From positions 2,790,001 through 2,854,000 of the forward strand of contig CAWDDH010000003.1 of the NCBI GenBank assembly GCA_963801105.1: a stretch of DNA of 64,000 bases. The letters run 5' to 3'. Shown piece by piece: positions 18,066 through 26,499 of the stretch (position 1 is its first letter; every line of letters starts with the position of its first letter). The position numbers and the translations under genes are program-made. Source of the stretch: JAENVU01 sp963801105. Lineage in GTDB: Bacteria; Actinomycetota; Acidimicrobiia; IMCC26256; JAENVU01. The notes under the pieces were generated by a model that saw nothing but the letters and a program-made list of their open reading frames with translations, searched no databases and was not told the origin of the DNA.

Positions 18066-20528
18066 TCAAGCCTGCCAGCGCCATTTCGCGACCTCGGGGA
18101 TGTCCTCGCCGTGCTCCCGGGTCCAGGCCCGGGCCCGGGCGCGGGCGTCCACCATCTCCTGCCGGAGCCCCGCGCCGGCGGGCTCCAGGCCCGGCACCCG
18201 GTCGAGCACGTCGGTCACGAGGTGATACCGGTCGAGGTCGTTCAGCATGACCATGTCGAACGGAGTGGTCGTGGTGCCGTTCTCCTTGTAGCCGCGCACG
18301 TGGAGCTGCGCGTGGTTGGCGCGTCGGTAGGTCAGGCGGTGGATCAACCAGGGGTAGCCGTGGAACGCGAAGATCACGGGGGTGCCGGTGGTGAACAGCG
18401 TGTCGAACTCGCGATCGGGCAGACCGTGGGGATGCTCGGACTCGGGGAGGAGGCGCATCAGGTCCACGACGTTGACGACCCGGACGCGCAGCGCCGGGAG
18501 CCGCTCGCGCAGGATCGACACCGCGGCGAGCGTCTCGAGGGTCGGCACGTCGCCCGCGCACGCCATCACGACGTCGGGCTCCTCCGTGGCGCCGTCGGTG
18601 CCGGCCCATTCCCACATCCCGAGCCCGCGGGTGCAGTGCAGGTCCGCTTCGTCGACCGAGAGCCAGTCGAACTGCGGCTGCTTGCCCGCCACCACGACGT
18701 TGACGTACTGGCGGGACCGCAGGCAGTGGTCGTACGTCGACAAGAGCGTGTTGGCGTCCGGCGGGAGGTAGACCCGCACCACGTCGGGCTTCTTGTTCAT
18801 CACCACGTCGAGGAATCCGGGATCCTGGTGCGTGTTGCCGTTGTGGTCCTGGCGCCAGACGTGGGACGACAGCAGATAGTTCAGGCTGGCCACGGGTTGC
18901 CGCCACGGCACGTGGTTGCAGGCCTCGAGCCACTTCGCGTGCTGGTTGAACATCGAGTCGACGATGTGGATGAACGCCTCGTAGCAGGTGAAGACGCCGT
19001 GCCGGCCCGTGAGCAGGTAGCCCTCGAGCAGTCCCTGGCACATGTGCTCCGAGAGCACCTCGATGACGCGGCCGTGCCGGTCGAGCCGGTCGTCGCGTTC
19101 GTCGATGCGGATCTGCCAGTCCCGGCCGGTGACGTCGAGGATGTCCTGGAGCCGGTTGCTGACGAGCTCGTCGGGCGCGAACGTCAGGAAGTCGTGCGGA
19201 TTGCGGCGCGTGATCTCGCGCAACCATGCGCCGAGCACGCGGGTCGCCTCGTGCTCGGCGTGCCCCGGCGCCGGGACGTCGACGCCGAACTCCCGCCAGT
19301 CGGGCAGGTCGAGGTCGCGGAGGCGCACACCCCCGTTGGCGCGGGTGCTCGCACTCATCCGGCGATCGGGCGCGGGCACCAAACCCTGGAGCGTCGCGTT
19401 CGGCCGGCCGTCCGTCCCGAACAGCTCGTCGGGCCCGTACGAGCGCAACCACTCCTCCAGGACCGACCGGTGGTCGTCGTCGTCCCGGGCGTTGGGGAGC
19501 GGCACCTGATGCGCGCGGAACGTGCCCTCCACCTGGTGACCGTCGACGATCGGTGGGCAGGTCCATCCCTTCGGGGTGCGCAGCACGATCATCGGTCGGC
19601 GCCACCCTTCGCCCGGATCGTCACCGCGTTCGGCGCGCTCCCGCAGCGCCGCGATCTCGTCGAGGCACTCGTCGAGCGCGGCGGCCATCGCCTGGTGCAC
19701 GGCACCGGGTTCGGACCCGGCGACGACCCGCGGCGCGTAGCCGTAGCCGCGGAGGAGGCTCAGCAGGTCGTCCTCGGGGATGCGCGCCAGCAGGGTGGGG
19801 TTCGCGATCTTGAACTCGTTGAGATGGAGAATGGGCAGGACCGCGCCGTCGCGGGCCGGGTGCAGGAACCGCGGCGCGTGCCAGCTGGTCGCCAGGGGGC
19901 CGGTCTCGGCCTCGCCGTCACCGACCACGCAGAAGACGACGAGCTCGGGGTCGTCCAGCGCCGCGCCGCACGCGTGCAGGAGCGAATAGCCGAGCTCGCC
20001 ACCCTCGTGGAACGAGCCGGGGGTCTCGGGCGCGCAGTGGCTCGGTACCCCGCCGGGGAACGAGAACTGCCGGAAGAACGCGCGCATCCCGTCCGCGTCC
20101 TGCGGGAGATGACTCGAGAGCTCGGCGTAGGTGCCCTCCAGCCACGCGCACGCGTTGGGACCAGGACCACCGTGACCGGGGCCGGCCACGAATACGGCCT
20201 GGAGGTCCCGATCGCGGATCACGCGGTTCGCGTGGGCCCACACCAGGTTCAGTCCGGGCACCGTGCCGAAGTGGCCGAGCAGGCGGGGCTTGACGTGCTC
20301 GCGCCGGATCGGACCGGTGAGCAGCGGGTTGTCGATGAGGTAGATCTGGCCCACGGCGAGGTAGTTCGCGGCGCGCCACCACGTGTCGACCTCGCGGAGC
20401 TGGTCCGGAGTGAGCGTGCCGTCCACCAGGTCGAGATGGTGCGGCGGCGGCGCGACCGTCGGGCCGTGGCCCGATTCCTCGCTGTCGGCGGCGGTGTCCC
20501 GGGCCGGGCGCGCGGCTGCGTCGGTCAC
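18066..20528 (-). CDS. xfp: xylulose-5-phosphate/fructose-6-phosphate phosphoketolase
   Basis: 820 residues, the family length. N-terminal XFP domain with G-H-G-G-P-G motif, W-L-E-G-T-Y, then V-V-G-D-G-E-A-E-T-G (TPP-binding GDG), T-P-K-G-W-T-C-P, and later N-T-H-Q-D-P-G-F-L-D and C-Y-E-A-F in the middle and C-terminal domains. It splits xylulose-5-P or fructose-6-P with phosphate into acetyl phosphate plus glyceraldehyde-3-P or erythrose-4-P. GTG 20528 is chosen over the longer reading because GGGAGAAGGG lies at Shine-Dalgarno distance. Paired with ackA it forms a bifid-type shunt. Confidence 0.95.
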   Translation of the reverse strand: MTDAAARPARDTAADSEESGHGPTVAPPPHHLDLVDGTLTPDQLREVDTWWRAANYLAVGQIYLIDNPLLTGPIRREHVKPRLLGHFGTVPGLNLVWAHANRVIRDRDLQAVFVAGPGHGGPGPNACAWLEGTYAELSSHLPQDADGMRAFFRQFSFPGGVPSHCAPETPGSFHEGGELGYSLLHACGAALDDPELVVFCVVGDGEAETGPLATSWHAPRFLHPARDGAVLPILHLNEFKIANPTLLARIPEDDLLSLLRGYGYAPRVVAGSEPGAVHQAMAAALDECLDEIAALRERAERGDDPGEGWRRPMIVLRTPKGWTCPPIVDGHQVEGTFRAHQVPLPNARDDDDHRSVLEEWLRSYGPDELFGTDGRPNATLQGLVPAPDRRMSASTRANGGVRLRDLDLPDWREFGVDVPAPGHAEHEATRVLGAWLREITRRNPHDFLTFAPDELVSNRLQDILDVTGRDWQIRIDERDDRLDRHGRVIEVLSEHMCQGLLEGYLLTGRHGVFTCYEAFIHIVDSMFNQHAKWLEACNHVPWRQPVASLNYLLSSHVWRQDHNGNTHQDPGFLDVVMNKKPDVVRVYLPPDANTLLSTYDHCLRSRQYVNVVVAGKQPQFDWLSVDEADLHCTRGLGMWEWAGTDGATEEPDVVMACAGDVPTLETLAAVSILRERLPALRVRVVNVVDLMRLLPESEHPHGLPDREFDTLFTTGTPVIFAFHGYPWLIHRLTYRRANHAQLHVRGYKENGTTTTPFDMVMLNDLDRYHLVTDVLDRVPGLEPAGAGLRQEMVDARARARAWTREHGEDIPEVAKWRWQA

Positions 20529-20658
20529 GATGTGTCCCTTCTCCCTGCGGGTGCTGACCCGGGCGGCGGTTCCTCCCCGTGATGGTGGCACGGCGATCGG
20601 CGCCGGCCGAGGACTGCCGGCGGTCGTGGCGTGGAGGCGACGCCGATCCCGACCCCGG

Positions 20659-20664
20659 TACGCT
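20659..20664 (+). promoter_or_regulatory. putative -10 element of a 41-codon leaderless gene
   Basis: TACGCT, 7 nt before the GTG at 20672; identical hexamer and spacing to the gene at 21635. Confidence 0.5.
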
Positions 20665-20671
20665 CGGAACG

Positions 20672-20797
20672 GTGCTCGGTGCCGGTCTCGTGTTCGTCTT
20701 CGTCGTGGTCGCGTCCGGGCTGCTGTTCGCCTTCGTCGGTCTCGCCCGTCGATTCCGTCACCTGGCCCGGCGGAACCAGGACGGCGAGAACCGGTGA
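20672..20797 (+). CDS. small single-pass membrane protein (41 aa), unknown function
   Basis: A 41-codon frame beginning with GTG: about 25 hydrophobic residues (V-F-V-F-V-V-V-A-S-G-L-L-F-A-F-V core) followed by a basic tail (R-R-F-R-H-L-A-R-R). One membrane helix with the positive end predicted inside. It is too short for standard gene calling; support comes from the -10-like hexamer 7 nt upstream of the GTG and from its amphipathic layout. Divergent from the phosphoketolase operon. No family recognised. Confidence 0.5.
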   Translation: MLGAGLVFVFVVVASGLLFAFVGLARRFRHLARRNQDGENR

Positions 20798-20902
20798 GCG
20801 AGACTCCGCCCTGGCGCTGCGCGTTCTCCGCATACCGGATGACTCACGCAACCGAGCGTGATGTCATAGAAACCGCGCAATCACGACGAGGTCGGCGAGA
20901 GA

Positions 20903-20917
20903 GCCCGTCCGGCGGGC
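20903..20917 (+). terminator. possible weak terminator after the 41-aa gene
   Basis: GCCCG-TCCGG-CGGGC hairpin followed by CTTTGGG, in the gap between the two very small membrane-protein genes. Only a 5-bp stem. Confidence 0.25.
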
Positions 20918-20983
20918 CTTTGGGAACGCGGCGATGACCGGTCACGGGGCATCCGTCGCTTTCGACGGGGAGGTGCCGATCAC

Positions 20984-20989
20984 TACGGT
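20984..20989 (+). promoter_or_regulatory. putative -10 element of a second small membrane protein gene
   Basis: TACGGT, 9 nt before the ATG at 20999; no Shine-Dalgarno between them. Confidence 0.4.
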
Positions 20990-20998
20990 CCGCACCGT

Positions 20999-21124
20999 AT
21001 GTCCGACGAGAGCACCATCATCCTGATCATCGCCGTTGCGGCCGGACTGATCGCCCTCGGCTTCGCGCTCGCGGCCCTGACCCGGGACGCGCCCCACCCG
21101 CGACGAGGCGGCCCGTTCGAGTAG
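20999..21124 (+). CDS. small single-pass membrane protein (41 aa), unknown function
   Basis: ATG-initiated 41-codon frame ending in TAG. Acidic start (M-S-D-E-S-T), one hydrophobic helix of about 22 residues (I-I-L-I-I-A-V-A-A-G-L-I-A-L-G core) and a Pro/Arg-rich tail ending F-E. It is the same size and layout as the small protein 200 bp upstream, though not obviously homologous. It sits 27 bp before the cupin gene. Too short for automatic prediction; the promoter-like hexamer and clean topology support it. Confidence 0.5.
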   Translation: MSDESTIILIIAVAAGLIALGFALAALTRDAPHPRRGGPFE

Positions 21125-21151
21125 CCGGCCGCGGCGGGCCAAGCTGGCGTC

Positions 21152-21577
21152 ATGCGCCCACCGCTCGCCGACGTGCTGGACCTCGAACCCCACCCCGAGG
21201 GCGGCTGGTACCGACGCACGTGGACCTCGGCGGAGCGCGTCACGACCGCCGACGGACGCGAGCGCCCGACCGCGACGTCGATTCTCTTCCTGCTGCCCGC
21301 GGGTGAGTGCTCGACCTGGCACCGCGTGGCGTCCGACGAGATCTGGCTGGCACACCGGGGCACCGTGGCGCTCCAGCGGGGAGGCGAGGGCGACGAGGTC
21401 GCGCCGGGCGAGGTCCTGACACTCGGCATGGACGTCGCGCGCGGTGAGCTGGCGCAACTGGTCGTCTCCGCGGGCGTGTGGCAGCGCACGCTCCCCTCCC
21501 CGGCCGATGCACTCGTCAGCTGTGTCGTGTCGCCGGGGTTCGAGTTCGCAGACCTGGAGATCCAGGCCGGCGGCTGA
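21152..21577 (+). CDS. cupin domain-containing protein (DUF985 / cupin_5)
   Basis: 141 residues. It starts L-x-P-H-P-E-G-G-W-Y-R-R-T-W, then S-I-L-F-L-L-P-A-G-E-C-S-T-W-H-R-V, the hallmark of the DUF985 cupin family (single beta-barrel, no assigned reaction). C-A-A-G-C-T lies 6 nt before the ATG and could be a leaderless -10. Confidence 0.85.
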   Translation: MRPPLADVLDLEPHPEGGWYRRTWTSAERVTTADGRERPTATSILFLLPAGECSTWHRVASDEIWLAHRGTVALQRGGEGDEVAPGEVLTLGMDVARGELAQLVVSAGVWQRTLPSPADALVSCVVSPGFEFADLEIQAGG

Positions 21578-21621
21578 GTGCTGCGCCGCCGCTCCAGCTC
21601 CACGCGCAGCGCGTCGAGCCG

Positions 21622-21627
21622 TACGCT
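21622..21627 (+). promoter_or_regulatory. putative -10 element of leaderless gene at 21635
   Basis: TACGCT, 7 nt before the ATG at 21635, with no ribosome-binding site. Confidence 0.5.
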
Positions 21628-21634
21628 GACCAGG

Positions 21635-22261
21635 ATGGCCCTCTTCCACCGAGCCACCATCACGCCGACGAAGGCGGAGATCATCGCCGCGTGGGCCCCG
21701 ACCCAGCCATGGGGTCCTCCCGCCGATGCTCCCATGGAGGTGATCGGCGCTTTCCGCTTCGACGATCCCGACGGGCGCGTCGGCATGGAGACCCATCTCG
21801 TCACTGCCGGGGACACGCTGTTCCACGTCCCGCTTACCTACCGGGACGAGCCCCTCGCCGGAGCCGACGGTGCCCTCGTCGCCGAGATGCAGCACTCGGT
21901 CCTGGGCACTCGCTGGGTCTACGACGGGTTGGGCGACCCGTTGTTCGTCGTCATGCTCGCGGCCGTCGCCATGACGGGTCAGGGCGAAGCGCTCGGCATG
22001 GCCGTCTACGAAGGCCGCTGGTACATCGCGCCGAGCAACGTCCGCATCCAGGGCGGAGGTTGGACGCAGGAGCGCGTGTCGGTCGACCGCTTCGAGGTCG
22101 TCGACGAGGACGCCGCGAGTGTCGAACTCCGCAACGATCGGTTCGGCCTGACGGTGTATCGGCGTCCGGTGGCCGGGCCTCGCCCCGCCATCGGACTCAC
22201 AGCCAGCTGGGACGGCCGGCCCGACCCGGTCGTGCTCGCCGAGGTGCGCGAGCTGCGATGA
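21635..22261 (+). CDS. maltokinase N-terminal cap-like (CG0192-type) protein
   Basis: 208 residues starting M-A-L-F-H-R-A-T-I-T-P-T-K and containing a G-A-F-R-F-D-D-P-D-G-x-V-G-M-E-T-H segment, as in proteins that resemble the N-terminal cap of actinobacterial maltokinases without the kinase domain. They are often mis-annotated as glucan-branching proteins. Biochemical role unknown. The ATG 21635 fits the TACGCT hexamer upstream. Confidence 0.7.
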   Translation: MALFHRATITPTKAEIIAAWAPTQPWGPPADAPMEVIGAFRFDDPDGRVGMETHLVTAGDTLFHVPLTYRDEPLAGADGALVAEMQHSVLGTRWVYDGLGDPLFVVMLAAVAMTGQGEALGMAVYEGRWYIAPSNVRIQGGGWTQERVSVDRFEVVDEDAASVELRNDRFGLTVYRRPVAGPRPAIGLTASWDGRPDPVVLAEVRELR

Positions 22262-22297
22262 CGGCGGCGCCCGTCCGACGACGTGCGTGGCGGAAGG

Positions 22298-23947
22298 TCA
22301 CATCGCGGAATAGACGGCCCAGTCGGCCCGGCGAGCGGTGCGCACCGTGAGCACCAGCGAGAGCACAGCCGCGGTGAGCGCGCCGGCACAGAAGCCCACG
22401 AGCGGTCCGGCGAGCACCTGGCCGCCGACCACGAGTGGTACCCCCACCGCGACGAAGACCGCCAGGCCCGCGCTCATGGTCACCAGCGCGGTTGCCGGGC
22501 GGCTCAGCACGAACAGGATCTGCGCACAGAACATCGCGACGGCGAGCAATCCGTACGCGGCCAGTGCTCCGGGGAACAGCCAGTCGGGCGCACCCACCGG
22601 GAGCAGCCACGGCAGCTGCCGCACAACGAGGAGCATGATGATCGAGGACGCCCCCGTGACGCCGATCAGCACGGCGAGGCGAAGGAGCATGAGCCGCAGC
22701 ACTCGACGCCGGAACGTGCCCACCGCGGAGATGCTCAGCCCCGTGAGCGCGGTGGCCAGGTCGTCGGAGAACCGCTCGGTCATGACCGTGAGGGCGATCA
22801 GGGCGGGGATGAGCACCGGCATGGCCAGGTCGGTCGCGCCCTCGTAGACGGGCCCGTAGTGGTACTGCAGTCCGAGGGCACCGCCGGCGAGCAGCTTCGA
22901 CGCGAACACAAACGTGAAGAGAACGACTCCGTAGAGCGCGTACGGCGCGACCGCGAGGGTGAAACCGGCTGCGCGGGGAGGGAGGGCGCGTCGGGGCAGG
23001 CTGTCCTGGGGTGCCGCGGCCCGCCGGTGCAGCCACATCGACACCAGCCAGGACACGACGAAGATCGTGACGATCGCGATGGCCTGCAGGGTGAAGAGCC
23101 GCTTGATGTCCACCTGCGCGACCCAGCTCTCCGGTTGGAGCGCGAGGAGCACCACGGCGCCACTGATCACGGCCGCGGACAGCGCAACCGCCGATCGGGT
23201 CGCGACGAGCGGGGCGAACACGAGCTGCAGCGATGCGAGGAGCAGCGCGAACGCGAGGAACTCGAGGTTGGTGTCGGGCGTCAAGGCCCCGACGACGTAT
23301 TCCATCACGAACCAGGTCGCCACGATGACGCCGTACACCAGCGCAGCGCCGGAGTAGAGGACCCGGCTGGTCACCCAGCGCCCGAGTGGGACGTTTCCCT
23401 GCAGCGAATAGAAGAGGTACCGCCGCGTGTAGGACTGGATCACGGGAGCGGTGAGGATCGACGAGTAGATGAGCCCGGCGCTGATCGCGGTCGCGTGGAG
23501 CTCGGTCAGCGTTCCACCGGACCAGAAGGACGCCCGGTTGACCCACAGGAGCAGGAGGGAGAGCACCCAGAGCTCGACGTAGGAGAATCCGCGCAGTAGG
23601 TAGCGCATGTTGCGTTGCATCCGCGCCCGGAGCATCTCCGGCGGCGTGTCGTCGAGCGGCGTGCGGAAGTAGATCTCGACGATCTCATAGATCCGCTCGG
23701 ACATCTCGAACAGGTCGCGACAACCCAGCTCCGCCGCCTCGGTGTCGGTGTAGCCGAGGGTGGAGAGCACGACGGCGATCTCGAACGAGTTCTGCGGGTC
23801 CGGACTGATCTCGAGCACCGCGCACGCCTCGGCGTAGAACTCGTGGTCGAGCGCCGCGCCGATCTGGGCGTCGTCGAGGGCGGACGGTGCTGCAGCCATC
23901 ATGCGCTCGACCGATTCGGTCAGCGAGGACACGGCGGACGGTTGCAT
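22298..23947 (-). CDS. 12-TM integral membrane protein, PelG-like (polysaccharide exporter candidate)
   Basis: 549 residues. About 110 soluble residues, rich in acidic helix, precede twelve predicted membrane helices (roughly from 117 to 530), matching the topology of PelG in the MOP flippase group. The second-helix region S-I-L-T-A-P-V-I-Q-S-Y-T-R-R-Y echoes PelG's loop before a cytoplasmic basic segment, but identity is too low to be sure. It is last in the four-gene operon and its start overlaps the previous stop (TGATG). In Pel systems PelG works with PelF to move polymer across the membrane; the same role is inferred here. The extra N-terminal domain is not part of PelG. Confidence 0.5.
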   Translation of the reverse strand: MQPSAVSSLTESVERMMAAAPSALDDAQIGAALDHEFYAEACAVLEISPDPQNSFEIAVVLSTLGYTDTEAAELGCRDLFEMSERIYEIVEIYFRTPLDDTPPEMLRARMQRNMRYLLRGFSYVELWVLSLLLLWVNRASFWSGGTLTELHATAISAGLIYSSILTAPVIQSYTRRYLFYSLQGNVPLGRWVTSRVLYSGAALVYGVIVATWFVMEYVVGALTPDTNLEFLAFALLLASLQLVFAPLVATRSAVALSAAVISGAVVLLALQPESWVAQVDIKRLFTLQAIAIVTIFVVSWLVSMWLHRRAAAPQDSLPRRALPPRAAGFTLAVAPYALYGVVLFTFVFASKLLAGGALGLQYHYGPVYEGATDLAMPVLIPALIALTVMTERFSDDLATALTGLSISAVGTFRRRVLRLMLLRLAVLIGVTGASSIIMLLVVRQLPWLLPVGAPDWLFPGALAAYGLLAVAMFCAQILFVLSRPATALVTMSAGLAVFVAVGVPLVVGGQVLAGPLVGFCAGALTAAVLSLVLTVRTARRADWAVYSAM

Positions 23948-25038
23948 CAGCGGCCTCCCGTGAAGGAGGCGTCGTAGCGGTCACCGCCCGAGTAGGTGAA
24001 CGAGCCCGAGACCCGCCGCCAACCCTTCTCGCCCGGCAGGTGCACGGCCACGGGTGCCGTGCCGTGTGCCTTCGGGAGCGGAAGCGTGAGCCGAACGGCG
24101 CCTCGGGCGTCCGCGGTGCCGGTCGCGATCGGCGCGTCGGCGGACCCGAGACGTAGACGAGCTCCCGCGGCGAGCCCTTCGACCCGGAGGGTGTCCGAGG
24201 CGGTCACCCAGAAGTTCGTGAACCGCGAGGTGTAGGCGATGTCCTTTGACTGGACCTCCAGATAGGGCTGCAGGGGCGGTTCCATCCGCATGGAGAGGTC
24301 GGTGGCGTCGAGGACCTTCGTGTCGTCGAGATAGACCCGCAGTGTCCGGTAGCCGTCGGTGCGCAGGGTGACCCCGACGGGGTGGTCCGGCACGAGCGAC
24401 GCCGGCGGATGGTCGACCTGGGCCAGCGCCGTCCGGCGCGCGTTCTCGTACTTCGCGGCCGAGTACCCGACCTGCCACTTGAAGTCGCCGTTCTTCGTGT
24501 AGGAGTTGACCGCGACGAAGTTCACGTCCGAGGTGATCTTGGTCGAGCCCGTCTGCACCGCGAACACCGCTTCGCCGATGCCGCCGCCGGTGGAGACGGC
24601 CGGCAGCGCGACCACGTCGGCGTGGAAGACGCTTCCCGCCGGGTAGAGATCGTGCGTCACGGCGAAGTAACCCTCCCACCCCGCGTGCCTGCGCACCCCG
24701 ACGTCGAACCCATGGGCGCCCACACCGGCGAAGACGATGCCGTTCTGGGGGGCGAGCGGGTCGAGCTCGAAGCGGTCGCGGAAGGTCCGGCTGGCCTCGG
24801 GCGTGGCGAAGGGCTCGTCGGTGAGCAGGCCGCTGACGACCGGGGTCAGCCGCACTCCCGCGCCGACCACCGGCGCCGCCGCAGTCGTGGCGTTGCCGAG
24901 CGACAGCGTGACCACGAGCGCGACCCCGACGACCGGGCCCGCGAGCATGACCAGCGCGAGTGGCCGGACGCGTCCGGTGGTGGTGCGAGGGGCGACCCCG
25001 GGCAGTCGGGGGGACCGGGCCCCCACCGTTGCGGTCAT
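23947..25038 (-). CDS. membrane-anchored concanavalin-like (lectin/glucanase fold) protein
   Basis: 363 residues. One N-terminal helix (about 28-50) acts as signal anchor; the rest is beta-rich and extracellular. The central 200 residues look like a ConA-like jelly roll (alternating short strands such as G-Y-F-A-V-T-H-D-L, V-F-A-V-Q-T-G, F-K-W-Q-V-G-Y, V-R-V-Y-L-D-D-type), followed by an Ig-like C-terminal sandwich. No catalytic E-x-D-x-x-E was found, so binding rather than hydrolysis is more likely. It lies between the PelF-like and PelG-like genes with 4-base and 1-base overlaps, so it probably contacts the nascent polysaccharide. Confidence 0.55.
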   Translation of the reverse strand: MTATVGARSPRLPGVAPRTTTGRVRPLALVMLAGPVVGVALVVTLSLGNATTAAAPVVGAGVRLTPVVSGLLTDEPFATPEASRTFRDRFELDPLAPQNGIVFAGVGAHGFDVGVRRHAGWEGYFAVTHDLYPAGSVFHADVVALPAVSTGGGIGEAVFAVQTGSTKITSDVNFVAVNSYTKNGDFKWQVGYSAAKYENARRTALAQVDHPPASLVPDHPVGVTLRTDGYRTLRVYLDDTKVLDATDLSMRMEPPLQPYLEVQSKDIAYTSRFTNFWVTASDTLRVEGLAAGARLRLGSADAPIATGTADARGAVRLTLPLPKAHGTAPVAVHLPGEKGWRRVSGSFTYSGGDRYDASFTGGR

Positions 25039-26492
25039 GCCGCGACCTCGCCAGCCGCGACCCGTCGGTATTCCTCGCCGTACTCAGCGAGCATCTGAGG
25101 TTCGCCGAAGTGGTCGACGATGCGTCCGCGATTGGCCGCGCCCAGAGCGGCGCGGTCCGGCGCGGACATCCCGAGCACGGTGGTCAGCGCGGCCGCGAAG
25201 GCGTGAGGATCCTGTGGCGGCACGAGGAACGGTCCGGGCTGCATGACCTCGGGGACCCCACCGACCGCGGTCGCGACCACCGGGCGGCCGCAGGACATCG
25301 CCTCGAGGAGCGAGAACGGCATGCCCTCCGAGATCGAGGACTGCACGACCACGCGACCTCGGTGGTACGCCTCGAGCGGCGTCGACGTCGGGCCCAGGAA
25401 CTCCACGGCCGCGTCGATGCCCGCCGCGGCCGCGTCGCGGCGGAGGAGGGCCGAATACTCGGGGTCGGACTCGGGGCCCCAGATCTCGAGTCGGGCGTCG
25501 GGCATCGTACGGTGCACCATGGCGAACGCTGCCAACAGCGTTTCCAGGTCCTTGATCGGGTCGACGCGACCGACGAACACGGCGACCGGGCCCGCATCGA
25601 GCGCGGTGGTGTCCGGGGCGTAGATGTCAGTGCGCACGCCGTTGTGGATGACTCGTGTGCGAGCAGGCGTCGACCGGTCGATCCGCACCTCCCAGCGCGC
25701 GTTGAAGTCACAGACCGGGAGCAGCCGGTCCGCCAGGTGGTACGACACCGCGACGACGGCACGGTAGAAGTTCCCCAGGAGGATCTTCTGCAGCGTCGGC
25801 GTACCGTCGCGCACGAGAGAGATGACACGCTCGCGCAGGTACACACCGTGTTCGGTCAACAGGAACGGCAGGCCCCGCGTCAGCTTCGCGTTGATGGCCG
25901 GGAGGGCGCAGAAGGCCGCCGCGGTGGCATGCGCGACGTCGAGGTCGTCCGGCAGCGGCACCGCGATCGGGAGCAGGTAGCGATAGATGCTCTGGCCGCA
26001 GGTGATGACGCTCTCGAGCGACGACATGCGGAAGAGGGGGTGAGCCTGCAGCCGGTCGGTGTAGAGGTCCCACACTGCCGGGTGGCGCAGCGCCCGGCGC
26101 AGGTCCCAGCGGGTCGAGTACTCGGCGAACTCGAGCAGACACGCAGCGATCCGATCGGGTTCGGCCACGCGGAAGAGCATCGTGTCGAGCAGTTCGTCGA
26201 GGGCGGGCACGAGCCGGGTCCGAACGGGACCCGCGCCACCGGGCGACAGCTTGCGGCGGGCGAAGCCGGACCGGGGAACGTACTCCTCGAGGTGCTCGGT
26301 ACCCCAGAGTGGGACCGGCATGATGCGGGTGTTCGCGGGAACGTCGTAGAGGTAGTCGACGTGAGGGTTGGCCGTGACGGCGAGCACGGTGAACTCGTGC
26401 TCGGGAAGTCCCCGGAGCATCTGCTCACACCATGTCGAGACCCCGCCGGCGGTGAAGGGATAGGTCCCCTCCGTCGTGAGGAGGACCTTCAT
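25035..26492 (-). CDS. PelF-like GT4 glycosyltransferase
   Basis: 485 residues. The N-terminus L-L-T-T-E-G-T-Y-P-F-x-x-G-G-V-S-T-W-C is the DUF3492/PelF signature; L-L-T-E-H-G-V-Y-L-R-E-R follows at mid-protein. The GT4 C-terminal domain shows F-V-G-R-V-D-P-I-K-D and the E-x7-E motif S-E-G-M-P-F-S-L-L-E-A-M. PelF uses UDP-linked sugars to polymerise Pel exopolysaccharide in the cytoplasm. Gene order here (helical-repeat protein, PelF-like, lectin-like, PelG-like) suggests a reduced or novel Pel-type synthase. It starts 7 bp after the preceding gene. Confidence 0.85.
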   Translation of the reverse strand: MKVLLTTEGTYPFTAGGVSTWCEQMLRGLPEHEFTVLAVTANPHVDYLYDVPANTRIMPVPLWGTEHLEEYVPRSGFARRKLSPGGAGPVRTRLVPALDELLDTMLFRVAEPDRIAACLLEFAEYSTRWDLRRALRHPAVWDLYTDRLQAHPLFRMSSLESVITCGQSIYRYLLPIAVPLPDDLDVAHATAAAFCALPAINAKLTRGLPFLLTEHGVYLRERVISLVRDGTPTLQKILLGNFYRAVVAVSYHLADRLLPVCDFNARWEVRIDRSTPARTRVIHNGVRTDIYAPDTTALDAGPVAVFVGRVDPIKDLETLLAAFAMVHRTMPDARLEIWGPESDPEYSALLRRDAAAAGIDAAVEFLGPTSTPLEAYHRGRVVVQSSISEGMPFSLLEAMSCGRPVVATAVGGVPEVMQPGPFLVPPQDPHAFAAALTTVLGMSAPDRAALGAANRGRIVDHFGEPQMLAEYGEEYRRVAAGEVAA

Positions 26493-26499
26493 CGCGGGC

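Noticed and set aside
17721..20582. A plus-strand open frame of over 950 codons opposite phosphoketolase.
   Set aside because: Antisense shadow caused by high GC; no domain, and the minus-strand xfp gene is certain.
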